A DNA stretch of 64,000 nt from Aralia elata (GCA_034770075.1 CM068387.1:78245971-78309970), one strand, 5' to 3'. Shown: positions 1-13,140, counted from the first letter of the stretch. Made by a program: numbers and translations. Notes: generated by a model not told the origin, from the letters alone.

Positions 1-160
1 AATAGATATATATATAAATTATGATATCAAACTATTTTAATATGGTGAAATTATTGCATTAAATAAATTATTTTTATTTAATGTATAGTTCCATTTTTTT
101 AGAAAATATTATGTAATACATTTTAATGTATTTATGTATATAATATATATATATGGTATG

Positions 161-202
<42 letters not shown>

Positions 203-1685
203 GGATATATGTGCTAGCCAAGGAATTAAAAAGGAGTCAGGGAAATAAGAAAAACAAACAAGCTGGGAAATAGAAACAGTAACCTTCAAGTGTTAAAGCT
301 AAGTCGGCAAAAAACTAAAAAGCAGGAGCTGGCCTATTTTTAATTCCTAAGCTCCTTACTCAGCTAAGCTATATTCGTGATGGACAAGTCAAATGCGTAA
401 GGAGCAAGATAAATGTGTAAGGAGCAAGAATAATGGTGTTATAAATCCAAAGCCTCCCAATTTAAATTTCGTTTTCTTCCTGGCAAGTTCCACCCGGCAC
501 CACCACCCCCCTCCCAATTCCATCCGATCCTTTTCCTTTTTCCACTCCATTCTGGTTCGGCAAAAAGGAGAGGAAAAAGAAGAAAACTAGGAAGAAATTA
601 AGGAAGGCTTGGAATTCTGTTGGAATTAAGCAAGTTGAAGGTAAAAACTTCACCTTTTATATTTATTGATCAAGCTATGGCAATTAAGTTCCTAATGTAA
701 TGTATGTTTTGGAAACTAAAAGAATTGGATTGGTTTCAAAGTTAGTTAATTAGCTAATGTATATGTAATTTTTCTGTGTAAACAATTGGTAGTGGTGAAT
801 TAGAAACAAGGAGCATAGTTGTTGTTGTGCGGAGTAATAAGGAAGGCGATTTTGGTTTAAAAACATTAACGAATGCTTAAGAAATCTGTTCAAAATTTTA
901 ACGCACGTACCATGTTTGTTAAAAGTCCCAATAGGGATTGTTTTGCTAAAAATTCGAAATTTAGTAAAGTTTATATTAAGGTTATGTATATTTATGTTAT
1001 CTATAGCTAATTGAAAGTCTGGTATGGATTGAATCAAGAGGGAAAAGCATTTTTTAAAGAAAACAATATATTGAAAACAGTGGTGGCGAGCATTTTCAAG
1101 GCCTTGTTTAGACTATTTAAAATGTTCGAATTAGGTAGGTTATAATTTTTTAAAAATAGTCTACCATGTTTATCTATAACATACCCGAAATTTGGTTATA
1201 ATCGAATTTACGGTTTGGGAGTTACAGAAATCGCAAAGTGACTAGTTAAGGAGACTGTTGGGCAGCCCCTGCTGCAAGGCAGCAACAGCAGGCTTGGAGT
1301 GCGCGCCGTACTGTGCTGCGCTGCAGCAGGCCGGGCGGGCTATTTTGGCTCCCCATTTGGTCGGCTTAGTTTTTTCCAAATTGTGTAGGTTATATTATTT
1401 AAAAATAGGTGGATATACCACCTATAAAATATTAAAAGTTTGTCATAATTGAAATTGGTGGTTTAGAAGTTATTAAATTAGGAAGTAAGGAGCGGGAAGC
1501 AAGAGAGTTGGGCGAACAGCTGCTGCAAGCAGCAGCAGCCGCGCGCAGCGCGCTGCTGGCTTTGCTGCTCTGCAGCAGCCAGGCAGTTGGTATAGTTAGT
1601 TTAGTCCCATTTTTAGCTTTTTGATAATTTTGAGTTTCAACTCATGGAAATAAATTAATGCGTATATATAAAAATAATATAATTC

Positions 1686-1718
<33 letters not shown>

Positions 1719-3507
1719 AATTATAAATACATTCGATACATGAAATAAATTAAAATTCACTATGTAAACTTAAGCTTATGTATGAATGCATGATGTATTC
1801 ATGTATTGATGTTACCAAAGCTATTTTGAAGTATTTTGAGCATGAAATTATTTAAAATATAGTAAATTACTAATTTAATAAAGAAATTATATTTATAAAC
1901 ATACTATATTCCATACTTAGTATGTTTATACCATGACATGGAGATACAATTAAAAACGTAATAGATTTCAAAAGCCATTTGAAATATTATGTCAAATAAA
2001 AGTTTCAAAAAGATTCTAAACGAAAGATAAACTACAAGTACGTGAAAGAAAATATGATTACGCTATATAACTTCGAGTTACATATAAAGGTAAGAGTTGT
2101 CTATAAAATGGGCCGTAGATGGTTTGAAAACCGAAATCATAATATGCTAAAGCCACGTGAAAACCTTTTTGGCATAAAAAGGTTACGACATGCAAAATAT
2201 TCTAAATGAATGCGTAAGGATTTCAAGACGAGAATGAAGGATATTAGAGCGTGGTCTATATGGTTATCTAATATACATACATGAATACATGTTGGGTGAC
2301 ATGAATGTTTACTAACCATACATGCTATGTGATATAGATATATGGCTAATATGTGCATACATGTGAATATAACTGTGTAGGATTCGTGAAGAGAAGTTAA
2401 ACTAAAACTTATATCAATAATCACCGAGCAAGGCAAGTATCCTGATCTTGTTTATTTTTGAGCAAGTATCTCAAATTCTTTTACTTTCAAATAAGTTCAT
2501 TTATTTTGAGTAAATATTCTAGCCTTGTTCAATATAAGCAAGTTTTACTAAACTTGTTACTTCAAACTAATGTCTTGCAATTATTCATGAATAATACAAA
2601 GTTATATAATTTTATTCCAATCAGCTTCGAAAAATCATGAAGGTAAGATCAGATGTACTGGATAAGATTCGGTTTACATTTACAGTTTGATGAAGGTCTA
2701 AGCCATTTGTTCCGGCTAGACACAAGATTTGATTATTTCAATTCTTTCGCATTTGAGTCTTGAAATATTTTCAGAATTGATAAAGCTGTTCACCCCTTTT
2801 GTTTTTGGGATGAACTTCAGACTGAGTAGAACATCCCTAACTTGGGAAATTTTATATTGCGTCCTAGGGACGGTGACGATGAACACAAATGTTGTTCTAT
2901 TAGATAGTATTGATCAATACAGGGCATAACGGGCTGATCACCCACCGTGCCCGTAAGACCAGACGGTTCACAGATGGATTTCTGATAGAACCTTTTCAAG
3001 AAAAGAAAAATAAACGTTCATGGTCTTGTGACCACTCAGTATCAGAAGTTAGTATATCATTTCAAAAATATAAATGAGTTATACTGTTGTTTAAGAATCG
3101 TTCAGTTGCTTTACGATATTTATTTTGCTATCAAAGCATATCTCAGAGAGAACATTTATTTCTTGATATACGTGTTTATTAATTATTATTACTTGCTGAG
3201 CAATCAAATGCTCATTCTTGCTTTGAATATAAATGTTTTCAGCTAAGCCAGAACGCATAGAAGGGTCCGGAAAGGATAAAGGCAAGGGAAGCTACAGGAG
3301 TAGTTATAGATGGCTGTTGTAATAGATAGACTTTTGTTTTAAAAATAAAATATCTATCATGTAATAAAGATACTAAAGGTCTTCGTACCTGGGATAGATA
3401 CCTCTGATGTAATAAGTATTATTATCTTTTATTATAAGCAGTTTGTATGAATGGTATCGTGTAGCACCAAGTACGGGTTTTAAGTACCCGAATTTGGGGG
3501 CGTCACA
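1..3507 (+). mobile_element. E3-type gypsy LTR, left end outside window (duplication copy 1)
   Basis: This stretch matches the 3' LTR at 33061-36535 almost base for base and ends in the same GGCGTCACA followed by ATCGCAATCTAC. It is therefore the duplicate of that 3' LTR. About 580 bases of its start lie left of the window. It differs from both LTRs of the complete E3 mainly by one-base homopolymer indels. It holds TA microsatellites and two CAG/CTG-rich clusters (about 1260-1330 and 1518-1583). The small reading frames in it look accidental, except for the short terminal frame from 3242, which is frameshifted here by one missing G. Confidence 0.9.
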
Positions 3508-3740
3508 ATCGCAATCTACTTTCGACACAAAAATCCCTTATTATTAAATAATGTTGATGTCTACTGAAAAAAACTTTAGTAGTATACCACTGGCTATGTA
3601 CTGCTATGGTCTACCAAAAGGAATATAAATATATAAGCATCCAAAAAGAGATCACTCTCCAGTACTACAGAACATCTTTAATATACAATCCAAATAAACT
3701 AAAGCAGCAGTCGTGGTTTGAATAGAAAACCTGTGGATAC

Positions 3741-3818
3741 TTTGTGGAAGTCACGGAGCTTTGATGTCAAACGAAGGCTACGAAGGGGTTCAACACTCCC
3801 CTTGTTAAATTTCCCATG
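3741..3818 (-). pseudogene. PHS1-like phosphatase exon in CACTA, copy 1
   Basis: This is the duplicate of the exon at 36769-36846. It has an acceptor-like TTAG on its upstream side and a donor-like GTATCC after the last lysine codon. The core translation is LRSLRLTSKLRDFHK, which resembles the stretch of plant PHS1 just before the conserved NKELDQWN region. The downstream exons of this copy would lie left of the window. Confidence 0.6.
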
Positions 3819-5212
3819 CTAACATTTGCGGCAAAGGAAAAAGTTAAAAAAAAAAAACAAATGCACTATACTGCAGGACAGGTACATACAAACTATCAAA
3901 ACTGAACAATCAAGGCAACAACACTAAAAAATTAGTGAAGCTCCATGGTCAAGAATTCAACATGGTGCATACTTTCAGTTCTAATAGAGAAAGAGGAGTT
4001 TGGATACGTGTAAGACTCTAAGCATATGGAAAGAACTAATCAAAAAAATATTATAAAAAAACACATGGAAAGCACATATTGAAGCCATGACTACACAAGT
4101 TTATAAATGTAATAGATCATCTTGCCTCCAGCATCATGTAAAGTATGCAAAACTTGTAAGTTTAAGTGAAATGCAATCTGTAGCAAAAAAATACATATGC
4201 AGAAGGTGCATCTAGTAATGCTTAGACTATAACATGTTTGTTAATCAACATTACATCATTTTGTATCAAAATAACAAATTTATGTTAATAACTGACGCTA
4301 CAAAATCAAACTGCCTTGTGACTTAACAAGCTTCAAATCAAAATAGTTACAATCGCCTATAAAAAAGAAAATATATCAAACTGAAAAGATCAGATATGAA
4401 GTTGTAATGAATGTTTCGTAAAAAATGGCCTTTTAAATTTTAACAACTTTTTAAAACAAAGACATGATATTAAAAAAAACTTCCAAAGAAAATGTTGTTC
4501 AAATTGCACTTTATGAAGCATGGTTCATAAAGGGACCTCATATGAAACAAGTAGAATGTATAAGGTATATAGTACTCACAAGTCACAACTAGGATAATTA
4601 GTATGTCAAACATAAATCTCTGTAGAACATTTCTAACATTCTTTCATATCAGCAGATTATAGTGCTATTTTTTAGAGTATGCACCACAAGGAAAACAAAA
4701 CTATGACCACACTAAAAGAATAGCAACAGTTATGAGAATTAGAATTAAAAGGAAAAGTAATAACCTGATGTTGATGGTACCAAAGAAAAAAAAAACTACA
4801 ACATATGCTGATGTAAATTAATTAAACATAATAAGGCATGACCGTATGACAAGTTATCTGATCACGCATACTCATAACTCGTCCACAAACATTCTAACAC
4901 CTTACACTTTCACTATAATATATACAATACATATCAAAACATTGATCCTTGTATCTGACAGTTTTAGTAATTTGTACTGTTAAACTCAAAATAGTCGTGG
5001 AAAAGAACTTATTAAATAAGCGAATGTGCAAACCGAGCTTGCTAATCATGTCAACTTCATTAAAAATTAAAAGAAATAGGAATGAAAAGAAATAGAAATG
5101 AACCATTCCATTATCATACGACAGGCAAAATTATAGATCATGTGAGAATAACTAACTATAATTTCTAATCTCATCATTTAAGTCAATCTGATTACCAATG
5201 ATAAGTACTAAC

Positions 5213-5263
5213 CTTTGTACCAAAAGGACCTTCAGGGAAGTTTATATCCAGAATATCACGTCC
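5213..5263 (-). pseudogene. unrecognised captured exon, copy 1
   Basis: A 17-codon open segment (GRDILDINFPEGPFGTK) is bounded by an acceptor-like TAG and a donor-like GTTAGT. It lies on the same strand as the PHS1-like exon but I cannot assign it to PHS1. It may come from a second captured gene. The duplicate at 38237-38287 has R changed to C. Confidence 0.35.
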
Positions 5264-5784
5264 CTAATCACATAGAAAAAGAATCATCTCTAAACTAAAA
5301 TTAGTAATAATCCTAATCCGATCATTTTATTTATCAAAGAAGGTTCTTTCAATAAGATATACAATCAAATATTTCTGGGAAAAGTTGCTCGTAAAATAAC
5401 TTGGCATGATGGGTTGAGCACCACTGAAGTTTAAATGCATAAGCTATTAGTGCAGTGTAAACTTAATTCTACATAAATTAATGAAATATAATGAGGGTGA
5501 TTGATATTAAATCAACTCAAGCTAGAGAAAATATCGATTTCTAGCAATGATAACGAGTTTTTTCAAACATCATAATTACAGAGCTAGTAGTTCTAGCTTT
5601 CCAATTTTTTGTCCCAAGTAAAGTGGGTATGCATATGCATGTAACCAAGGATTGGGTAAGACTTTTATAATACTGACCGAGAAACCAAACACTACACCAT
5701 ATCTCATGTCAAAGAGAAATAAAAGTTTTACCTTCCACACGTAAAGGTCAATCTTTCCTAGAGGACCACCAACATACCCAAAAT

Positions 5785-8650
5785 CAGGGCCGGCCCTGAG
5801 GAGGTGCAGAAGGGGCGACCGCACAGGGCCCCCAAATTCGGAGGGCCCCCAATTTTTTTTTTGTTTATGTATACTTTATATAAATATTGAAAATGTGGCT
5901 ATTATACATAAAACTTACCTTGGAGGCGCTGGCTAAGACCTTTTAAATCCAAACTACTCATAACGAGTTCGACTCCTGCTAGTTGCTATTTTTTTGCGTT
6001 TATTTTTTTTTCAAACAGGAAGGGAGAGCCCTTTTTTGGTTAAGTGATAATCAGAAAAGGGTTAAATCATAATCAGAAAAGGGTATTAGGGTAAGAAGGA
6101 AACACAATCAATCACTCATTTTCCTCATTGGTCTCGATCTAGAGGCTAGAGCTCTACTCTTCTCCAATCTTCAATCACAATCAATCACTCTTTCTTGAAC
6201 ATTTATGATCCTAGAAATTGGGATAGTCTTGATAGCAAGTTGAGAGATCTCTTAGTGGAAAAGAGTCCTATTAGAGATCAATTAATGGAGAAAGGTCCTA
6301 AAGATCATCTCTCTAGATGTTTCTCTTCAAAATTTTACACTCGACATTTATCTAATGGAGAGAAACATGATAGAGAGTGGTTAGTGTATTCAAAGGAGCT
6401 TGATAAAGTGTTTTGTTTTTGTTGTAAGCTATTTAAAAAAGGACCCCAAAAAAGTCAGTTAGCAGATGACGGAATTAGAGACTGGGCACATCTTGGTGTT
6501 AGCCTTAAAGAACATGAGTCAAGTTATGAGCACGTTAACCACATGAGCAATTGGATTGATTTGCGTATTAGATTGGAAAGAAATGAAACAATTGATAAAG
6601 CTGTTCAAGATCAAATTAGGAGAGAGAAAGAACATTGGAGGAAGGTGTTACGAAGAATAATTTCTGTTGTGAAATATCTTGCTAAGCATAACATCGCATT
6701 TCGTGGAACGAACGAGAGGTTGTATGAAGAGAATAATGGGAACTTTTTGGGCCTGATTGAAATGATGGCAGAGTGTGAATCAGTGATGGAGGAGCATGTT
6801 AGACGTGTTCTACAAAGTGAGGTTCATCATCATTATCTTAGCCATAAAATTCAAAATGAGTTGATACTTATGTTAGCTTCTGAAATCAAAAGTACCATCA
6901 TTAACAAAATTAAAGAAGCTAAATATTTTTCTGTGATACTTGATTGTACTCCTGATGTTAGTCACCAAGAATAAATGTCTTTGATACTACGATGTGTGGA
7001 TGTCTCTAGTAGTCTAATAAAAGTACATGAGTACTTTGTAGAATTTTTGAATGTGAAGGATACATCTGGGGGAGGACTTTTTGAAGAGTTGCGAACTGTG
7101 TTGAATACTCTTGACCTTGATATTGATAATGTGAGAGGACAAGGATATGATAATGGGTTTTAAATATGAGAGGGAGGAAGAAACATAGGGGTACAAAAAA
7201 GACTTTTAGATATAAATCCAAGAGCATTATACACTCCATGTGGATGTCATAGACTTAACTTAACACTTTGTGATATAGCAAACTCTTGTGGCAAAGCAAA
7301 AGATTTTGTTGGAGTGTTACAACATATTTATACGTTGTTTGCTAATTCTACAAAGCGATGGCAGATATTGAAAGACAATGTAACAGGGTTGACAGTCAAA
7401 TCATTATCAGCCACACGTTGGGAAAGTCGCATAGAAAGTGTTAAAGCCATAAGATTCCAAGCTGAAGACATAAGAGAAGCTTTACTTCAATTAGCAGAAA
7501 GTGACAATGAGTCGAAGATAAGAAGTGAAGCTAATTCTTTAGCAACATATGAGCTTGGCAATTTTGAATTTTTATTGGCCATGGTTATTTGGTATGACAT
7601 ATTGCTTAATGTTAACAGTGTTAGCAAAGACCTACAATCTGCAGATATGCTTATTGATGTTGCTATAGATGAAGTAAAAGGGTTGATTGCTTTTTTTGAA
7701 AAATACAGAGAAACTGGGTTTATTGAGGCCATGATTACTGCTAAAAAAATTGCTAGTGAAATGGAGATTGATCCAGTATTTCATGAAAGACGTCAAATTC
7801 GTAGAAAAAGGCATTTCGATGAGAATGTTGGCGAGACATCACAACCAGCTCCTCAACTAGCTGAGGAATCTTTTAGAATTGATTATTTCTTATTTATAGT
7901 AGATCAAGCTATTGGTTCACTGAAGAGGAGGTTTGAACAATATCAAATTTATGAGAACATTTTCGGGTTTTTGTTTACTTCTGACAAGTTAAATTCATTG
8001 GATGATAATCATTTAAGAACTTGTTGTGAACATCTTGATACCTCTCTAAGGCATGGCGACAAATCTGATGTTGATGGGAATGAATTATTTGTAGAGCTGA
8101 AAGTTGTTCGAGAGATGTTACCAAAAGGAAAATTGACAGCTGGGGATATATTAAATTTTTTGAGAAGTTTTACTTGTTTTCCGAATGCAAGCATTGCATA
8201 CAGAATTTTGTTGACTATTACCTGTTACAGTTGCATCTGCAGAAAGAAGCTTCTCGAAATTGAAGTTGTTGAAATCTTACTTGCGATCAACCATGTCGCA
8301 AGAAAGATTAAATGGATTAGCTTTGATTTCAATTGAACATGAACTACTAGAGAAAATTGATTATGAAAGTTTGATTGATGATTTTGCAGCAAAAAATGCA
8401 AGAAGAACCAATTTCAAGTGATAGTGAAGTATGGGACCGTTCACAGATATGGAGTTTTTTAGATATATTTTCTTTCTAATTGATAATTTTGTTACTCGTC
8501 GTTGACATTTATTATTTTAATTAATGATGAATTATGATATAAATTGTGCTTTATATATTCGTGCTGATTAAAAAAATAGTATTTTTATATGCGAGAGGGC
8601 CCCTATTTTTTTTCTCGCACAGGGCCTCCAAATTCTTAGGACCGGCCCTG
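5785..8650 (+). mobile_element. hAT transposon, copy 1
   Basis: The left end CAGGGCCGGCCCTG and the right end ACCGGCCCTG form inverted termini. A degenerate transposase of the TTF zinc finger/DUF4371/hAT dimerisation type lies between them. Inside each end there is also a same-orientation repeat, GCACAGGGCCCCCAAATTC on the left and GCACAGGGCCTCCAAATTC on the right. The flanks (CCCAAAAT and TTGAGATG) show no 8-base target duplication. The element was part of the locus before the 33 kb duplication, since 38804-41663 is the same insertion. Confidence 0.9.
6195..8421 (+). pseudogene. hAT transposase (ZMYM1/TTF-type), disrupted, copy 1
   Basis: The transposase would cut and paste the surrounding hAT element. 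The first open block (6195-6974, 259 codons) holds the TTF-type zinc finger near residues 65-80 (EWLVYSK...VFCFCCKLF) and the start of the DUF4371 region. It ends at a TAA after SHQE at 6972, followed directly by MSLILRCVDV in the same frame, so this stop looks like a CAA/CAG-to-TAA change. A T insertion and neighbouring small insertions near 7157-7180 break the next block. A further one-base change near 8219 (ATTACCTG against ATACCTG in copy 2) shifts the frame before the dimerisation motif (ASAERSFSKLKLLK). No ATG is evident at the N-terminus, so an upstream exon may be missing. Copy 2 keeps the second half open instead. Confidence 0.85.
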
Positions 8651-9542
8651 TTGAGATGTCGAGGGGAAAACGAAGGAGGAAGAAATTTGATTTAGGATTT
8701 AGGCTTTGTGTGCGCATAATTTAATTTACATCGATTGTTTGCGTGAAGACTTGAAGAGATGATTTGGGTGGAGAGGTAAAAGATTTTGTGCGATAAATTG
8801 GAGGGAGGGAATATCAGATTGGGGAAAAATTAAGGAGGGAATGAAATTAAAATGTAGTAAATACATAGCAAGAATTAAAATTGAGGGAGTTATGGCAACG
8901 GTCGACTCCTGACCGTCCCTATAGAGGGGAAAATAGGTCCTATAGCGACGGTCAGGAGTTGACCGTCGCTATAGCTCGTCGCTATAGGTCGATTTTCTAG
9001 TAGTGGTGATAATTTTTGAGTGTTGTTATTTCATGAAAATTGATTAAATCACTGGGAGGAATAACATTAAAACACTATTCGCGCTAAAGACGTCTTTTTC
9101 AATTTTACGATTTTTCATAATTTCGTCAAAACGTTAATGAGAGGGATTAATAATCCAAGTCTAGGATTTATTTGAAGCCCAAAGAATTATAAATAATGGC
9201 CCAAATAGTATCCCAAGACCCACGGGTCGAGTCCATGATCCAAACCTAAACCCATGATCCATGACCCGTTGGGTCATGAGGAGAGAGAAATTTTCAGCTG
9301 GGCATTGTGAGGAAGAAGAGTACGGAAGGAAGGGGAGGCAAACAAGTGAGTGGGATTACATGAGTAGAAAACATTCTTCATTTGGTAAAGGAAAAAGAGG
9401 GACAAGCAACTAGGGAGAAGGGGGAATATTCGATCACCGACCAAGCATGGGGGATGCCAAAGCTCTCTCGCCCGTACGTGGGGAGCTTCCATATCTGCTG
9501 TGCTCTGTCCCTTCACCCATCCAAGGAGCTCATCCACTCCTC

Positions 9543-9550
9543 TATAAATA
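9543..9550 (+). promoter_or_regulatory. TATA box of S1 LTR, copy 1
   Basis: TATAAATA is followed by CTCCTCATTTCCC and then a GA-rich leader, the usual layout of a plant LTR promoter. It is in the middle of the LTR, so the U3 is the preceding part, much of it off-window or split by the CACTA. Confidence 0.5.
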
Positions 9551-11978
9551 CTCCTCATTTCCCATCCGTTCCATTCCTTTCATTTCCTAAATAAGAATAA
9601 AGAACATACAAGAAGCTAGAGAGAGAAATAGAGAGAGAGGGTCGGGTGAGCTAAAGAAGAAGGAGAAGCAGAAGAAGAAGAAGAGAGGAGCTAGCTGAAG
9701 TAACAAATCCTCCTAAACACTAAGAAGATAAACTACATGAGGTTAATAAGCAAAACCTAGCTCATCTCCTTCATTTCAAGCTTTGCTAAGTTTTGCTTCA
9801 TTAATGGTAGATGTGTTGTTGGTGGTTGTTAATGAAAGAGTTTATATGTTGTTAGTACCTTAAAACATCCATTAGTAGCATCCAAAAGTTGAATAATAGA
9901 AAGAAACCCTTACCATGCATAAAGGAGAAAGAAATAGACTGTACGGACTGGTTTGGACAAGAACTGTGTTAATCATGATTGCTAAATATTGTGTTTATAT
10001 GTGTTGTATTATACGCTTATGAATGAAGAGTATCACCCAACTGGAACGGAGTAAAAAGCTCTTAAAACGAATCCATAGCGGAAGAATTACTGAACTAGGC
10101 TTAATAATAAAACCTTGATGAACAGTGGCCTTTGATTCAATTCTAGTATTGTTGTGTTATGTGTTTTAATTATGAGCTTCTGGGTATATGTAGTACACTC
10201 AGTAAGGAAGCCATAGGCTTTTGAACAATCTCATTTCGACTTCGTATCACGAAGTTATGGCGATTTAATGAAGATGTATCAAGTTCGTAAAAATACGCAG
10301 AAAACTAGTTGAGCAGGCTGTTTGGAGCTCAGATTCAGACTTGTTAGAGAGCCCGAGAGATTATGAATCTAGGATATATTGTATTGTGTAGACAGAGCTA
10401 GAGAACGACTCAAGAACGGACTCATTCTGATAAGGGATGAAGAAGTTATGAAGCTACGAATCAGTTGCGGCACGAACCCAAATTTGGAAGCCTAGAAATC
10501 TGCAAAATTTTCTAGAAAATATGAATGGCGCAGCTAAGCCATTCATAAGGCTTAAATCAGTGCAGTTGCACCGCCTATCAAAACTGTCGCTAAAAAGGCT
10601 CCGGCGCAGCAGCAGCGCCGCTATTAACAAATAAACGGGCACAGTAGCGCCGCAAAAAACGCCGTCGTTTCATGACCACGGTGCAGCAGCACCATTAATA
10701 AGGCATAAGCCAAAGCAGCTGCACTCGCTATGCAGTAGCTGGGGGAAATTGACGGTGCAGCTGCGCCGCTTGCAGGCTTAGACACGGCGCAGCAGCGCCT
10801 GGTCGGGTCAAGACCTAGTAAAGAATGCTTAACGGGTCCGCAATAGAGGGAATGATATAGAATGATTAGAACAATGCTATAATTATATCATGACCCTTCA
10901 GTAAGACCTATAGAACATAGTTTAGGGTTAAGTTTTGAATAAAGAATTGAATAGCTTAATTGCACTTTACGTTTGGCTTCCAGGGGGCGCTGCCCCCTTA
11001 CACCCCCGCCAGCTCACCGGGGAGCGAGACCCCCGACTACCTTGTCGTAGTGGCAATTAGTCGTCAAGTTAACCAATCTTTGTCGTAGTGGAAAACACTT
11101 AAATTCATAGCTTAGAGAGTTGTGTAAACCAATCTTTGGCATTAATTGTGTGTCTAATTGGTATGTGTCTATGTACTTAAATGTGTAGGACATTTGAAGG
11201 ACGATTAACGTCGGGTTATTAGCAGCGCGTAAGGCAAGTTTCCTAACCCTTGTCTAACCCTTGTGTTGGGCAAGTTTTCTTATGAATGTGATTGATGTTA
11301 TAAAGTTCCAATTTATGCAATACATACTTGATTGTGTAAATTCCTTACTTATTTAAATTTTTAGTATTTTCACAAGTGTTCGACCTATGATATGACATAA
11401 ATTGTTGAAGCTTTCAAGTTTAATTATGCCTGAACTGTTTATGAAGAGCGTCGATGTCATTTGTTTCGGCTAGACAGATATTGAAATGTTTTATTGATTT
11501 GATAATAAATCTTTGAAATGTTATTGATGTTAAGTAGAGTTATCCAACCGAATTGTTTTGGTTAGAATTCTGAGACATGAATGAGATGAACAACCCTAAT
11601 ATTAGGGGTAGTTTTAGTCAGTTATTCTGACAAGGCCAAGAGGTGCCTAAACGAACGCATATGCCGGAGTGTTGATTAACATAGAGTACAATAGGCTGAT
11701 CACCTAGAAGTGCTCGTAAGTCGGACAGTTTGCAGTAAAATAACTGTTTAAACCTTTTATAGTAAACAAAATAATGTTCAACGTCTTATGACCACTCAGT
11801 ATGTCGTTTCAAAAATGTTCAAACGAAAGTAAAGTATCATTCCTATTTATTCAGAATATTTCACAATTATTGTTCAGTTGTCGAAGAGAAATGATATGAT
11901 TGATGATATTGTTGTTATTCAACTGATATACTTGCTAGGCAATTGAATGCTCATTCTTGCTTTATATTAAACATTGCA

Positions 11979-12041
11979 GCTAAGCCCGAGCGAGTTGAAG
12001 GTTCTAGTAAGGATAAAGGAAAAGGGAAGATGAATGTCTAG
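11979..12041 (+). CDS. conserved LTR terminal micro-exon, S1 copy 1
   Basis: Twenty codons and a TAG follow an acceptor-like ATTGCAG. The peptide is AKPERVEGSSKDKGKGKMNV. The same 20-codon frame occurs in the E3, E2 and E1 LTRs. Compared with E3, nine of the first 17 codons differ and seven of those changes are synonymous, the others being I/V and G/S, which suggests selection on a protein. There is no ATG, so it would be the last exon of a spliced transcript. The S1 duplicate at 44991 has an extra A that breaks it. Function unknown. Confidence 0.5.
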   Translation, partial: AKPERVEGSSKDKGKGKMNV

Positions 12042-12266
12042 ATGACGTAGTACCTTATTTGTAATAGTATGGTATTGATGTAATATTAAGACATAATATT
12101 AACTTTTAGAATGATTTTATAGTAATAGAACTTAGGATTTAGAGTAAGACGTGTTGTAATAATATAATAATTACATTCATGTCTATTTTGTTCTATGGAA
12201 TGGGATGTACCGTGGAGCACCAAACTCGGGTTTTGAGGTACCCGGATTTGGAGGCGTCACAGGTTC

Positions 12267-12819
12267 CGCTTCCTTTGCCCGCCCCTTTCTTAGGATGGTT
12301 CCTTACCCAATGATCTCACGCTCCACAATTAAAGCACGCTCCTTTCTTCTGGTTGGGACAGTTAGGGGCGATGTGTCCCTTCTGCCCACAACCATAACAT
12401 ACTGTCTTTCCTTTCAGGCATACTCCGGTGTGATTCTTTCCACAATTCTTGCACTGCTCGACCCTTTTCTTCGAGTCACCTTGCTTATTACCAGCACTCT
12501 CAGAAGAGTTCCACTTCTTCTTCTGGCCTCTACTATTACCGCTACTTCCTTCGGCTTTGCTTTCCCCTTCTTTCATCTTGTCCTTCTTTTCTTTATTAAC
12601 TTGGGTTAATGTGCCACTCCCACTTTCTGCTATTATTGCCATCTCTATAACTCCTGTAAATGGGTTCAGCTGAAACATCAAAACTTGACTGTAAAGCCAA
12701 GGTTGCAGTCCTTGTTCGAATCTTCTTGTCGATCCCTCAGGCGTCGCCTGAGCCTGCTGTCTTCTTCTTCTTGGTGTCATCTTACTGTTCAACATTTGCT
12801 TTATCAGTTCATTATTCAC
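12267..12819 (-). pseudogene. E1 gag, internally deleted, copy 1
   Basis: Gag forms the particle and binds the element RNA. The frame runs from a short N-terminus (MTPRRRRQQAQA) straight into RRFEQGLQPWLY, so the central capsid part present in E3 Gag (about 200 residues) is missing. The nucleocapsid keeps a variant knuckle (CKNCGKNHTGVC) and a canonical CCHC (CYGCGQKGHIAPNC). A stop falls inside the third (CFNCGA then TGA). The frame then runs on to 12267, where the S1 LTR interrupts the gag-pol junction. The same deletion is in copy 2, so it predates the duplication. Confidence 0.8.
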
Positions 12820-13140
12820 TTATCGAAAATATTCAAGAACTATCTCAAACACTTATATATAATACATGACATGTTTATCAAACATAGGTATATATACATA
12901 AGCTTCATTTAGTATAGCGTACATATAGCATATCTATCAATTACATCACCATCACCATCATATCCCACTATTTCCATCAAAATCTGGGATTTAGAATACA
13001 AACACATACACACATAGATGTATAAACATATATATCCTAACATCCGTCTACTAGCAGTCTAAGGAAGCATTCCACACTCAACGAACATCATCATACTCTT
13101 GATCCATGATACAAATTATCATCCTTTCGTCCATAATGTA

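Larger units (their letters stand above)
3508..9005 (-). mobile_element. CACTA element, right part, duplication copy 1
   Basis: This is the duplicate of 36536-42018. It ends with the inverted CACTA terminus CTAGTAGTG at 9005, followed by GTG, and carries terminal TATAGCGACGGTC-type repeats at about 8895-8990. A hAT element sits inside (5785-8650). The rest (3508-5784) is mostly intron-like AT-rich DNA around short minus-strand exons of captured genes. I see no CACTA transposase in it. Confidence 0.8.
9009..12261 (+). mobile_element. S1 gypsy LTR, part right of the CACTA, copy 1
   Basis: This is the duplicate of 42022-45274. It is the larger part of a long LTR interrupted by the CACTA; it ends GGAGGCGTCACA and is followed by GGTTC. 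A promoter-like TATAAATA lies at 9543-9550, followed by a purine-rich leader. A CAG/GCC-rich cluster lies at about 10530-10800. The 5' end of the LTR for this copy is off the window. The 20-codon terminal frame at 11979-12041 is intact here. Confidence 0.88.

Noticed and set aside
74..289. Frame with a long run of alternating Ile and Tyr
   Set aside because: It is the TA microsatellite read as codons.
1258..1452. Cys/Ala-rich frame in the E3 LTR
   Set aside because: It lies on the CAG/CTG cluster and is broken in the two other LTR copies.
5576..5824. 82-codon frame as a single gene
   Set aside because: It runs from an intron through a short exon into the hAT terminus; only the exon part is supported.
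11200..11260. Treating AAGGCAAGTTTCC as the definite donor for the S1 terminal exon
   Set aside because: Splicing there puts a TAA directly before the conserved frame in S1, and the motif is repeated nearby, so I keep it only as a possibility.
12205..12673. Plus-strand open frames of 74-134 codons over E1 gag
   Set aside because: They are the complement of the gag zinc-knuckle frame; the minus strand has the CCHC motifs.
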